Notes: generated by a model from the letters alone, not told the origin. A stretch of 64,000 nucleotides of DNA from Cranoglanis bouderius (GCA_023630585.1 CM042562.1:9946684-10010683), one strand, 5' to 3'. Positions 34,805-47,589 are shown, numbered from the stretch's first letter. A program made the numbers and translations.

Positions 34805-37800
34805 TATGCAATACAAGAGTAAATCTATTGTCTTTGTGTAACTTTCAGTCATACATAATAGCCTATTTCTGCAAAAGCCCCAGAAGCTTCCTCAGGCAAC
34901 ATGGTGGAACAGCTCAGAACTGTACCATGTTTGCGTGTGTGCATGTTTGCTTGTTTGTCTACATGTGCATGGGTGTGTGCACGCTGGTCTGCGTACATAA
35001 AACCGGACTCATCACTTCTTTGTCTGAGGTGTGGCCCTGCAGGGTTAATATGACCTTGACTCAAATCATCAGCCGGGCTCATAAACAGGAAAGAGGAAAC
35101 ATCGCCATGGCAACAGACACCAGGCTGCGCCACGTGAAACCCACAGATTCACTCAGACACACACACATTAACGTAACACATCACATCATCAAGCCATCTC
35201 GCTTTCCGCAGGTCGCGCTGAGAAGAAATGGAAGCCTGACTGTAAACCTGCGCAATCGGTTATGTGGCCCTGCTCTCAAAATTTTTTAAATCAACCCTCT
35301 TCTGTTCCAGCCTTGTTAGAAATATGATGATCAGTGTATTTCACAAGTCACCTAGACCCTGTTTACATATACATGTACAGTACATCATGATAACATTTGA
35401 ACCAAATGCATTCACACTTGTCTCTGGGCTTTCATTCACACTGAAATAAGTTTGAAATATGTTTGCTGCGTCTGGTGAAATATGCAAATGAGCTCGGCAG
35501 CCAACTTCCTGTGTCTTCACTGTTCTTTGCAAAAGACAGTTGTTGCATAAAAAAAAACAAATTTCATTTCATTAAACAACCACATTTTATTTTAAGGCTC
35601 AACTGCCAAAGTTTATCTGTTTAATGTGGCATGGAAGTCATGGACCATGTGCATTTCAAGTAAGTACACAAGACTTGCTCTAATAGGAAAATAATAAACG
35701 ACTGTGTGATGAGGCCTGACACGAAGCAGAGTTACTGTTACCACCTGAAGCTGATTATTTTCCAATAACAGCACAACAAAGTGTTTTATTGCTCTTATGC
35801 CATGGTGATTTGCCAACAGATTAATAATTAGCCAATTTGTATTAATTACTGAATCACACATCATCCTTTTTTACCCATTTATAGTTATGTTTAATGTTGT
35901 GGAAACAAGCTAGTTCTTGTTATCACTTATAGCATTTGTTGTGCATCGCACTTGAAATTCAAGAGACAAAAAAAAATCCAGTTTGTCATGTTACCAAGAA
36001 GCTTTGATTCAGCATTAAGTTAAAGCTTTACCCGTACTCTTACAAAGAGCAAAACACTGGAGACTCCTTCCAAAAATGTTAGACAAACATCTCCTCACAG
36101 AAAAGTTCAACATTTTTATATCTGGTTATGTGAAATGTCCATCAAACAAGTTGTTACTATAGAAACCATAACATGTGCATTAATATATCCCTTGGAAATG
36201 GCACTACTTTCTGAGCTGCTGATGTAATAAATTAGAATCAGACCAATCAGAATAGAGCATTCAACAGCACTGTGGTATTATGTAATGTTTTGATAGGTAA
36301 TGTGGTTGTCTGATGTGGCTCAGGGAGATGAATATTTTTTCACACTGGCTAAAATGCATCTCTAACCTCCTGATGTGGTTTGAGTGACCAGATTCAAATA
36401 AGTGTCTTTATACCTGCATTACTACCTTTATAATCCTTTTCTGATATAATCCTGAAACTGAAGACTATAAAAAACAACCAGTTGTTTATACAGAGCCATA
36501 GATCGACAAACATGTCACGGCTAAATATACAGTGCCCTCCACTAATATTGGCACCCTTGGTAAATATGAGCAAAGAAGGCTGTGAAAAATTGTCTCTATC
36601 GTTTAACTTTTTGATCTTTTGTTCAAAAGAAATTTACAAAAATACTCTGCTCTCATGGAGATCAAACAATTGCAAACAAAACACAGGTTTATCCAAAAAA
36701 ATTATCTTACATATAGGTGTGCAAAAATTATTGGCACCCTTTTAGTCAATACTTTGTGCTACCTCCCTTTGCCAAGATAACAGCTCTTCAACTATAATGT
36801 CTGATGTGGTTGGAGAATACATGACAAGGGATCTGAGACCATTCCTCTGTACAGAATCTCTCCAGATCCTTCAAATTTTGAGGTCCACGCTGGTGGACTC
36901 TACTCTTCAGTTCACCCCACAGGTTTTCTATGGGTTTCAAGTCAGGGGACTGGGATGGCCATGGCAGGACCTTGATTTTGTGGTCAATAAACCATTTTTG
37001 TGTTGACTTTGATGTATGTTTCAGATCATTGTCCTGCTGGAAGATCCAACCACTACCCATTTTAAGCTTTCTGGCAGAGGCAGTCAGGTTTTCATTTAAT
37101 ATCTGTTGATATTTGATAGAGTCCATGATGCCATGTATCCTAACAAAATGTCCAGGTCCTCTGTCAGAAAAACAGCCCCAAAACATTAAAGAGCCACCAC
37201 CATATTTAACCGTGGGCATGAGGTACCTCTGGTGTTTATTGCCAAAAAGCTATATTCTGGTTTCATCTGACCATAGAACCCGATCCCATTTGAAGTCCCA
37301 GTAGTGTCTGGCAAACTGAATAAGCTTGAGTTTGTTTTTGGATGAGAGTAGAGGTTTTTTTCTTGAAACCCTTCCAAACAACTTGTGGTGATGTAGGTGA
37401 CTTCAGATTGTAGTTTTGGAGACTTTCTGACCCCAAGACACGACTAATTTCTGCAATTCTCCAGCTGTGATCCTTGGAGATTTTTTGGCCACTCGAACCA
37501 TCCTCTTCACAGTGCGTTGAGACAATATAAACACACGTCCAAGTCCAGGTTGATTCATAACATTTCCAGTTGACTGGAACTTCTTAATTATTGCCATGAT
37601 GGTGGAAATGGCCATTTTCAATGCTTGTGCTATTTTCTTATAGCCACTTCCCATTTTGTGAAGCTCAACAACCTTTTGCCGCACATCACAGCTATATTCC
37701 TTGGTCTTTCCCATTGTTATGAATGACTAAGGGAATCTGGCCTGTGTGTTACCTCATATTTATACCCCTGTGATGCAGGAAGGATTTCCTGTTCCTAGTC

Positions 37801-38648
37801 ACCCAGGGGTACTAAAAAAATTTTTAAATATAAATGGGAATATACTTCAAATATATTTTTCTCATATGAATTCATAGGAGTGTCAATAATTGTTGCACAC
37901 CTATATTTAACAAAGAGTATGTTTGTGATTTTTTTAACAAAAGATCAAAAGGTTAAACAATAAAGACAATTTTTCACAGCCTTCTTTGCTCATATTTACC
38001 AAGGGTGCCAATATTACTGGAGGGCACTGTATATATGTCTCTGAAACAGCAGCGTTTAGGTGTTCTTACCTTCCCCAGACCACGCTCCACCTTGCGGAAG
38101 CACTTGTTCAGAGACAGGTTGTGCCGCACCGAGTTCTTCCAGCCAGTGGGAGCGCTGGAGAAGTACGGGAAGTGTTCCAGGATCCAGCCATAGATGTCCT
38201 TTACAGGAAGAGATTTACTGGGAGACTGTTCAATAGCCATGTAGATCAGAAGGGAAAAGGAAAACGGAGGCTTGGATTTGAGGGGATCCCGTTCACTGCC
38301 CGGACTCCCAGACGAGACAGAAGAAGAGGAGGACGAGGACAGACTGTGTCCACGTGGAGAGCCCATACTGCCCTCAATGTCAAATAAAGGTCCGCTGCAA
38401 GACTGCGCATCTCCCAGCGTGAAGTTCTGCAGCAGGTTCTCGTGAAGCCAATTCAGATTGGTCAGCTCATCATCCTCGGGTTCGAGCCCAGACCTGCTCA
38501 CAGCCCCGGCGGGACCGATCCTGTCCAGACTAGTAGCTAGAGGGCTGGAGGCGCTTTCTGCTTCTGGGAGAGTTCCTGCTCCACACATACCCTGAGATCC
38601 TGGAGACTCTGCTTTCTTATCTGGAGACATTCCGATTATCGGACCCAT
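32634..38648 (-). CDS. foxn2: Forkhead box protein N2 (5 coding exons, 381 aa)
   Basis: Nuclear winged-helix transcription factor. Coding exons (minus): 38648-38070, 34636-34512, 33632-33577, 33188-33120, 32950-32634. Phases join correctly and give 382 codons with stop. The ATG at 38648 starts MGPIIGMSPDKK, close to the known FOXN2 start. A polypyrimidine tract and AG before 38662 mark the acceptor of this exon, so exon 1 is non-coding. 'DDELTNLNWLHE' (about 59-70) is the conserved FOXN2/3 motif. The forkhead domain covers about 126-220, with recognition helix 'WKNSVRHNLSLNKCF', and is split by intron 2 after Lys193. The C-terminus keeps 'DAATAMMLL' and 'EAAGSLLHLAGIR'. FOXN3 is less likely because its N-terminus differs. 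Human FOXN2 is somewhat longer. Confidence 0.93.
33257..33303. repeat. (GT)n / GTAT-rich microsatellite
   Basis: Imperfect GT and GTAT repeats in a foxn2 intron. Confidence 0.85.
34754..34803. repeat. (AC)25 microsatellite
   Basis: Uninterrupted AC tract in foxn2 intron 2. Confidence 0.95.
36530..38029 (-). mobile_element. Tc1-like transposon in foxn2 intron 2
   Basis: It starts CAGTGCCCTCCACTAATATTGG and ends with the inverted copy at 38029, with TA on both sides (36528-36529 and 38030-38031). The 'TTTGCTCATATTTACCAAGGGTGCC' segment is shared by both ends. The transposase is on the minus strand, the same as foxn2. It ends only 40 bp from the 5' splice site that follows the first coding exon. 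Confidence 0.92.
36788..37714 (-). pseudogene. Tc1-like transposase with several frameshifts
   Basis: The N-terminal piece (37714-37403) reads 'MGKTKEYSCDVRQKVVELHK' and continues through both helix-turn-helix parts ('QPGLGRVFILSQRTVKRMVR'). The middle (37377-37186) is out of frame. The last piece (37219-36788) holds 'GGSLMFWGCFS', 'FQQDNDLKHTSK' and 'PDLKPIENLWGELK'; the family usually has Asn, not Lys, in PDLNPIE. It cannot encode an active enzyme. Confidence 0.85.
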
Positions 38649-39139
38649 CAAACTTGGAGGGTCTATGGAGAGAAGAGGAAAGGGAAAAGAAGACAGAATG
38701 AGATGTTTGTTATTAAGATTCAGTTTTACAGATTAAAGGTCCTAAAGGCCGATAACAGGTCTGCTATGTTTTGTATATTAAGGCATTACTCCTCTAAATA
38801 ATCTGCAATTCCTGAAGTTCAGTTTTGATGTATATTTGATTAATAAATCATATCATGGTTACATGCATTGTGACTATCAACAGTTCTCTAAATAATCCAC
38901 TTTTTTCCACAATCATGTCATAATTAGACAACGCTAAATGAGAGATCTGAATATAGCATTTTCTATTCGTCTCCTCCCATTAATTTGTTTCCATGTGGCC
39001 CACTATAGCTGTATATTACAGACAGAACTATAACCACAGATTATGTAACAGAAGGGTGAACAACAAACTGGGTCTGGAATTATAGACAATCCAAACTTTT
39101 ATTAATAAAATCTTTTAGTGTTTTGCATTGCCGCATCAC

Positions 39140-39400
39140 TAATACGGGGTAACTATCTGTGCGGTGTTCTCGCATGTTCTCTCTGTATCTGTGTGGGTTT
39201 ACCATTTTCTTCCTGCCCTCCTAAAAACAAGCCGGTAGATGGATTCATTATGCTAAATTGTCCCTAGGTGTGAATGTGTATGCATGGAGCCCGGAGATGA
39301 TCTGGTGTCCCATACAAAGTGTATTCACGCCTCGCACGCAGAGTTCCCAGGGATCCACCATGACAGGATACTGGAGATGAATGGATGACAAAATGGCAGT
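39140..39400 (+). repeat. SINE body remnant in foxn2 intron 1
   Basis: 'GCATGTTCTCTCTGTATCTGTGTGG', 'TAAATTGTCCCTAGGTGTGAATG' and 'GGTGTCCCATACAAAGTGTATTC' match the body of tRNA-derived fish SINEs. The pol III head is absent and an ATGG-like tail remains. Confidence 0.6.
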
Positions 39401-40528
39401 TGTTCTTGTAGAGACTGGCCAGTGATGTGAGGAACCACATAGTGATTTGTCATGCAAAACGTTAGTGTCTGATTTGAGACATTACAAGTCAGCCACACTG
39501 TACAAGTCATGCACAAGTCAAGTACATAGTATATAGCCTATAGTGAATAGTACAACATTTGAGACACAGCTCTTGTCAGTCTCAACTCTCAAAGCAAAAT
39601 GTAGGCTGCAGTAAGTATGTGTTCTGCATCATTCCACTTTGAAATATTAGTTAAGTGTTCAGTCCACAGCCATCCAAACTCTCACTTACTTTTAAATAGT
39701 GTAAAATTTGTATCATGAGCTTTGTTTTCTCACAGGGCCAGTGAGGAAAACCGCCATGTTGATCAGCACACATGCACAATGTATGCAAAAAAATACAGGG
39801 TTTATGCCTTGCCCAGTGTATTGATGTAAGCGTATATATTTTCATGTTTTTATTTGTATTATTAATGAATCACTAAACTTCATATAGACGTAGCTACCGT
39901 CAGTCATCCATCTGATCCTCCACTTTCCCTTGCTTCTCCTTTTCCCACTCCTTTCGTAAGTGAATTGAAAGGCTCTTGAAAGGATCCTCAGCACAATGTT
40001 AAGGGCCTCTTAGGACCCTTCTCAAATGTCTGAAAGGACCCTGATCGTCGCCATCAGCTTAAAAACTGCACTGGAACAGCAACGGCCTTCGCCAATCTAA
40101 CCGCCATAGAAACACAGCGCAAGTCACTGCTCCTAGATCCAGAGCTCAATAATGCCGTCTGTGAACAGAAGTGACAGAGAAGGACAAAGAGACGCAAGAG
40201 ACAGACGGCCTGGAGGAACAGGAAGCCCCGAGAGTCCTGGCGACCAATCAGAGCGGTGCCTAGATGCAGGCTAAATGGCTTCCACTGATGGACGGCCACG
40301 GAAATCACGCCGAATACACTGATGAATAAATAATCAGCTCAAGCGAATGGGATCTGGCTGGCAGTCTGGGGGAGAGTGACTGCTTCGCTCTCTTGCTACT
40401 ACCACTCAAATGAGGCACTGCCATGGAAACCATACAGCTCGTCGATAAATAAATAATCACCTAAAGTGCTGCTCTGAATCACATTCTCTCCTACCTATCT
40501 CCATGCCTCTTTCTCTCTTTCAGGATTT

Positions 40529-40567
40529 TTTTTTTTTTTTCTTTTTTTTTTGGGGGGGGGGGGGGGG
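40529..40567. repeat. Poly-T then poly-G tract
   Basis: A T-rich run is followed by about 16 G residues in foxn2 intron 1. It is prone to sequencing error. Confidence 0.85.
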
Positions 40568-41056
40568 TGTCTTGTTCCTCTTTCATGACTTTTTGTCCCT
40601 CACACTATAGACGCAAGTCAGAAACCTCTTCCTGTTTGCCTGAGGAACTCTTCTTGTTGACAAAATCATCAGTTCAGTTTCAGTAGAATACTGGAAAACT
40701 GTTTACTGAAACCTGAAACCGAGCCGTTTAGAATCTCTGCTCGGGGGGGGGTGGGGGTGGACACGTCAAAATGTCGTTCTTAGCTACAAAAGGCCTGTAC
40801 GAGCGGTTTATCCGGAACATGTTTGGAAAAGCTCATGTCAGTTCGTTTGCTGGCCCTGCGCTCTGCTCTAGTCCCTGCATCACACACGCTCTTATTAACC
40901 TCTATTAGCAAGACAAAGCCAACCTGCTCCGGCAAGCTCATCAGCACATCGACGAGCTCATCATCCTCGAAAAGAAACAATGCTAATGACGCCGTTCAAC
41001 GGCTCTCAGCCACTTCAAACACAAACACAGACAATGTCTATGGGTGGAGCAGCTGC

Positions 41057-41060
<4 letters not shown>

Positions 41061-41144
<84 letters not shown>
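41061..41144. repeat. (CA)42 microsatellite
   Basis: The longest CA tract in the window, uninterrupted, in foxn2 intron 1. Confidence 0.97.
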
Positions 41145-41146
<2 letters not shown>

Positions 41147-42196
41147 CACACCTTCATTTGAATGGCCAATGTATGGGCATGGAATTTTCCAACAAACACA
41201 ATCACAAGGCTGTCTTGTCAATTAGCAAGGCTTTGCTGTTTCTCTTGTGGCTATAAATAAGAAATGTTGTGAAAGATAGTCACTTATTTTCTTCCTGTCT
41301 CATAATAATAATGAAAGTAGAGTCCTTGTATATCAGAGGTATCACTTCTCCAAAGAGAAAGCAACATACCTTTTAACAGAGATGAATTTTCTAAAAATAA
41401 CCACCATTTCCCTTATCGTCATCCAGCTCTGGCGGCCTAATTTCCATCAGCGTTTAAGGGATTCGTTCACCACTGAACTGCCTCTGCGCTGTGAAAAGTT
41501 ATTCACGAATGGGAAAGCAAGAGCTTTTTTTGGGTATCACAAAAGCATGGTGATGAGGAAAGCCTAATAATCTGATAATAATCTATATGCATATGTGTAT
41601 AGCCAGAGAGTTACAAATAAGTTAAGTGGAGGGTGAGTATGGAAATCTAATTAATATTTCAAAAGCCGATTTATGCAGGACACAAACAGGAGGATGTTTT
41701 GCTGAGACAGACAGAACCTGACACGAAGCGAGGCGACTGAAACTCACCGAGATGTTAAAACTCTCCGACATGTTGGGGACTTGTTACACTTCGACAAGAA
41801 ACGCTCCAGTCACTTTTTAGTGCAATGTTGACCCTAAACACCTCTTCACATATGCACTTTGACTTTGGTTGGGATGAAATATTTCAGTTCTAAATTTAAA
41901 ACCAGAGTCAATTTATTTCGACTGACTAAAACGCGAGTGAAATGTGCACCGCGTGGCCCGGCATGGGTAATCAGCTCTCCTCGACTAATACATCACTGTC
42001 AGAAATTCTCACAGAGACGATTTTCTGTCTTGCGCTTATAATGTTCCTATGGCAGTCAGATCAGCAGTGAGTCAGCAGCTCCCGGAGTTTCTGGGGCATT
42101 TTGGAAGACTTGATCTGACTCAGCAGGACGGTCACCTAGCCTCATTACACAGCAGTCGGAGACTAATAACTGCCATTGATACCGAGACTTCCTCAC

Positions 42197-42230
<34 letters not shown>

Positions 42231-45200
42231 TGGATTCAGATATTTTTACTTACAAAGGTCTCTGATGCTGTGAGAAAGCGAGTCAAGCTTCTCTTTCTCT
42301 TGATACGTTTCTGACTCTGAAACTCCTTAATGGTGTTAGAAGCTCACTGCCTCGTGTAGCATGAAGTCTCAGTCTCTAATTTGTTTAGCGTCCCATTTTG
42401 AGCACCATGTGGTCATGTTTCAATGCCCACGCTTCCTAGACTCAGACATAAAGTGTTATGGAATCTGCAAAGCTGTAATCCTAAACCTCATAGACATTGC
42501 ATCAATGTGGCTCAGGTTTCTATTCTGAGCAAGCCAAACATTAAAAAAGAAAAAACATCAAGTGAATTCAAAACCTGAAACAAGAGCGTATTATTGAGCT
42601 CAGAGATTAGGTTTTAAACATTTACTGGGGAAAAAAAAAAGGTAGAACTTCAAAATGGTAAGGACTCTAAAGATTTTGTCTTCATTCATGAAGTCTCTAA
42701 TTACTGATGATTTTCTGGCCATTTCAATGAGATCTACACAGACTGTACATATACACGACATCTACTGTGAATAATATAGAAATATATTTGTAGATAATAT
42801 GTAGCTTATACCATGAATCACAGCATTATTGTGATAAAGTATGATGTAGAATAAATGAAACTAAACAAACATGCTACTGCGGTTGGCTTGCAGTTCAAAG
42901 ACAGTATTGTTGGCTAGCAACTATCATCCACTTATCAATTAGACACTGAAAAAACTATTTCGCTAGACCTTTTGAGTCGCATGTGTGTACACACACAGCC
43001 CACATGGTCCTTGTGCATTCTGTCGCCTCAGCACACCGCCTGCTCCTCGTCCCGTGTCACCCTCACACCCTGCCATCTCAATTAAACACACCCAGTTCAT
43101 TCAGGCAGGAGTGACCCACACAAAGGAGGCCATTGTGAGCAGGGTGACACGGGGGGCTGCGGCTCTTCGCATCAAGGCAGCGCTCGACATTAGCATGGCC
43201 ATCAATAGCCAGAGAGGCCCTGGGTTCAGAGGCAAAACCTAAATCTTTCAGGAGGAAAGAGTGGGATGGCATAGAAAGTGAGCAGGGCTGAGGATGGAGG
43301 ACTCGAGGCTGGCTTGAGGCATGACGGGAGTGGGGGCTGGGAGCGCGCTCTGGCCGTGGGTCGCATTTGCAAATGAAATCCAGAGCAGCGCCTCCATTTG
43401 ATTACCACGCCCCGGTGTCATGGCGCAACCATGGCAACCCAAGCGTCCCGGCCTCCCAGGGACGCCAGACTGCATCTCTCGGCCCATCGCTGAGGGCATG
43501 GCGAACAAAAAGAGGCAAACTGCACATGAGAAATATGTGCAGATGGGCCATAACAAGAAGATGGGAGGAGGAGGAAGGGGGAAACGCCAAACAAAGGCAC
43601 GGTCGTTAGTTGAAAGCAGGGACACAAGTCAGGCCTGCTTGCTCAATGGTACCAATTGGAAATCTGGTCCACCCAGTTAGACACCATGCTAGGGTCTTAA
43701 AAAGACACTCACTTTGGGTCTTGACAGTCAAGGAAGTCAAAGATTAAAGTATTTTGCACCATTACCAAATGGCTACATTTGATCGAGAGCATGACCGGTG
43801 TAACAATACTCAAAGAGCACATTTAAGCCAGTCTTCTAGAAAAGACTGGGGACTACTAAAACAACCGTCTGCATTTTCTTGCTCTATGAAAGAACACTTC
43901 CATGCAAGGAAAAGCCAGAACATATCCGTCTTTGTGCAAGTCATAATGAGGCTAATTAATTTCCCAGGCTAGTGTCAGGAGAGCGGCAATAAGCAAGGGA
44001 TCATTTGCTGTGCCCTACAAGAGCCCTCCAGAGAGTGACACTAAAGAGACAACCATCACCATTCAGTAATCCAGCATGGCAGAAAACACAGTGGACGAAT
44101 CCCATTCTGAAAGCAAGAGCTAACATGACCTGAATCACAAAATATAACCCCTCTAACGGAGGCTGTTGAATATCTTCCAACTTGTGAGCTGTGACAGATG
44201 GTCAAACGTAAACGCAACTCCTGGTGATCAAGCAAACTAAACTTGCATCCGATTTGCGCAGGGATGCAAGACGATGTTCCTCTGGTTAAAAAATAAATAA
44301 ATAAAAATGACCAAAATTAACTGCCTGTAAAATCGATACTTAGTTTCGTCTTATTTGCTTTAACATCGTATCATTTACACACAACGTCACTTCTGTTGTA
44401 GTAGAAGTTTTTCGTCAAACCAACAATAGGGTTAATACAACGGGAAAATGTATAATCTTGTCATATCTTTTAGGCTACGGCATTTGTAGGCTGGAGGTTC
44501 ATTTGTTTCTTTTATAGATACTTTTTCGTTGAAAATTTCCTACAGGTCAACCACCAAGTACGACCCCAGCACTGACAAAAGAGTTGTTCAGCACTGTGAT
44601 GACTGAGATGATCACGTCACCTAAACAACACTGGACTATTATCTACAAGCTGTGCATGACTGACTGTTGTGTGTTTACAGTGTGAGGCGTTGAAGTGGAT
44701 ACTCTTTCAGGCATGAAACCAGAACTAAATGACATGATCATGTGACAGAAGCTACTCGTCCTCGGTCCCTCCCTTTTCTCTTGTTTCTGAGCACTCTCTC
44801 TCTCTCTCTCTCTCGCTATCTCTCAGACCACGTGTCAGTGTCACTCACTCACTCATAGGCAGAACGCAGCCTGTGCCGGAAATGCCGCCTGAACGACGGT
44901 GGCGTCGAGTGCACGATGTGTTAATATGGACTTTATCAGACACATCTTAGGTTTGAAACGCCACGTACTTTTACAGTCACACACCAAACGACACTAACCA
45001 GAGGAAGAGTAACAAGGACAGCTTCTCACTCAGTGCTCCCTAATTACACACACTTTACAAAGCTCCCGAGTTCATTCTCAGCACTAAAAACAAACCATTT
45101 ATTACTGTAACATTCACTAATAACCTTTCAGTGTACATAAAGCATTTCATGTCATGCTTAAAACTTCTATTCTCCTAGTTTTAGGTGACCTAAAAGTTAT

Positions 45201-45668
45201 TCTAAACACGTCAACGTCTCGAACCTGTATATTATCTCACGAAGTGTTCAATAACCCAGAAGTTTATGAGTGTTGCTTAAATATTTAATGTGAAATAAAA
45301 CAGCCTCGGCATTCGTCCAAGTCAGTTAGGCTAGCTAACATAGCACTGAAGCTAATGCGCCTCTCTTCAGACTCAAAGCAGCCTCGCTTAGAAATGCTCT
45401 TCGTTCCTCTGAAACTATGTACTGACGAGAGTTAATTATAGCTCTTGCTTGATAACATTCTTTGTTTGAATAATAACGCTGTTAAACGCAATGAAACACG
45501 GTTTAATAAACGGAGCGGTTGAACGCGTTGTGTAAGCTGAAAGGCGAAATGCGTGCGTTCCTCTGATTCAACTTAGTTAGCTAGCCGGATCACATGGTCC
45601 GAAACAATTCGTCAGACTGTTTTTCCCTCCTCATGGCGAAACAAAACAAGTAAAATAAAACCGAACTA

Positions 45669-45714
<46 letters not shown>
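45669..45714. repeat. (AAT)15 microsatellite
   Basis: Pure trinucleotide tract about 230 bp from the inferred foxn2 exon 1 donor. Confidence 0.95.
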
Positions 45715-45717
<3 letters not shown>

Positions 45718-46109
45718 CACTCGACAGTGAAACTACGTCGAGTAAATATCCAGTCTATAAGACAGTCGATGTGAATTAAATTAAGGACAGAGACAGAGAC
45801 AGGGCACCCTGAGGTGTTTTTATTGCCCCGGAATTTTACATGACACGTTACAATATCATTCTACAGCCCAGTTATGTAAATGTTCTTTAGTTCCGCCCTT
45901 TTTCAAACGTTTATCAGGTTATTAAGTGAAAAGGACGCTGACTTACATTCGTGCATACTAAGGTCGTTTCGGACTCCACAGCTCCGGTGTGTTTCATGCA
46001 GTTGCCTTTTCTCTGCTGTAGCTACTGTGTCAAAAGATCAGCAGCTGCTTCCTCCATCCGCGCGCACACAGATCACGCCGCACAGCAACGCTACCGTACC
46101 CCCCCGACC

Positions 46110-46123
46110 GTCGCCATAGCAAC
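46110..46123 (+). promoter_or_regulatory. RFX X-box motif
   Basis: GTCGCCATAGCAAC fits the X-box consensus GTNRCC-N(0-3)-RGYAAC without mismatch. It sits in the inferred foxn2 promoter, 14 bp from a CCAAT box. Confidence 0.5.
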
Positions 46124-46136
46124 ACGGCGCCTCCAG

Positions 46137-46141
46137 CCAAT
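46137..46141 (+). promoter_or_regulatory. CCAAT box
   Basis: CCAATCAG is the typical NF-Y context, in the GC-rich block upstream of the inferred foxn2 exon 1. Confidence 0.45.
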
Positions 46142-46190
46142 CAGAGCGGAGCTCTCCGATATCCCCTGACAACTGCCGCAGCGCACAGTA

Positions 46191-46222
<32 letters not shown>

Positions 46223-47003
46223 GCAAACCTAAGCAATTGCGCTGTTCACAGTTCATTCCTATATTTACACCACGTGTTGCCTCTCAGTTGCGTTTTCTTC
46301 TCTGTGCACCAACACCATCACCCGGTATCATTTATGTATATATTTAATATTGAATAATTTCTTCATATCGTCAGAGCTCATACACACACACACACACACA
46401 CACACACGTTCTGCATTAATACGGATGCAATTAAAAATAGCACCATGTGACGTCACGCACCCGATCCTAACTATCATCTCCCCGGTGTGTATGGTTGCTT
46501 TAAAATTCAAAATCTCCGAGGGAACGTTGAGGAAAAAACGAGGTCAGATAGTCGTGACGTCATTTGGCGGGGGAAGTCCTGGAGGCGGATCCTGAAAAAG
46601 GAATGTCGCGCGGTGAAGTAAGAACAACCGTCTCACTGTTGTTTACCCGATCAAATTCACGGAAGTGTGGTGTCTGATTGTAATGGGTCAGGATACAGAC
46701 TGAAATAACAATATAGACACCAGTAATTATCTCCTCTTCAGCCCTGTCATTTAGAGCAAAGAACTCAATATCAATGTCAAAATAAAAGCAGTCAACTTGA
46801 ACCCATATGTCACCATGTCAGAAATGTAACATGACTTCATAAGAAGTACTTTCACTTTAAACACCAACAGATCCAGTAGTCTTGACTTGTCCTTCCTCTA
46901 TCTTCTATATAAACACACTGGCCATTTTATCATGTAAGTCACATTGTATTGTATACAATTATTGACTGTATCCCCAGGGACGTAGCTAAGGGCCACCCCA
47001 TGC

Positions 47004-47019
47004 TTATTATTATTATTAT

Positions 47020-47057
<38 letters not shown>
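47004..47057. repeat. (TTA)n-(GTA)n microsatellite
   Basis: Five to six TTA units are followed by about twelve GTA units. Confidence 0.93.
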
Positions 47058-47058
<1 letters not shown>

Positions 47059-47589
47059 CAGTACTAGTAATCAGTGCATTTACCAGTGTCATATGATGTG
47101 AAACTGAACGACTTGGAAAATCTTAGCAGAATAGTAGAACGCCCATAACAAGATCTCTAGGAAATTCAAAAGTTCATTTAATCAACAAGCAAGTTTAGGT
47201 AGCTAACACAGAAGTGAACTATTCCTGCCTCCACTGACCACATTATTTGGAGACATAAGATTTGATTTTTTCAGTTTATTACTAGCTACATCTAGCTAAT
47301 GGCATTGAATTTGAAACGCTAGCATACTTCAAGTAAGATGTAGCCTAATGTTACTCCGTAACTTGCTAGACGACAAACAAGCGTTGCTTAGGAGTCTATC
47401 TTTGATGTCCAATGGGAATCCTACTCAGGCCGTACACAGATACAGGGTAGCCACATTATGGATGCGGATTAGTATTTTAACCCACTCTCACCCCAATAAA
47501 GTCATTGGGTTCAACCTGGCCACCCACTCATTGTAAAAGGTCTGGTTACGTGCCAGTGTATCCCATTTATTCCTCAACACAGTTTGTCA

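Larger units (their letters stand above)
45947..46190 (-). promoter_or_regulatory. Probable foxn2 promoter and non-coding exon 1
   Basis: The region is rich in CpG compared with its AT-rich surroundings. On the minus strand a good donor (GAAT|GTAAGT) follows position 45947, giving a non-coding exon that could join the acceptor before 38662. Within it lie a perfect RFX X-box (46110-46123) and a CCAAT box (46137-46141) on the upstream side. No TATA box was seen. The exon and start site are inferred from signals only. Confidence 0.6.

Noticed and set aside
38649..38651. Extra first residue before MGPIIGM in foxn2
   Set aside because: The codon is TTG. The ATG at 38648 gives the known FOXN2-type N-terminus.
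40980..41256. His-Thr or Val-Cys repeat frames
   Set aside because: They are translations of the (CA)n microsatellite.
43226..43680. Several overlapping open frames on both strands
   Set aside because: GC-rich DNA lowers stop frequency. No domain, splice support or conserved motif was seen.
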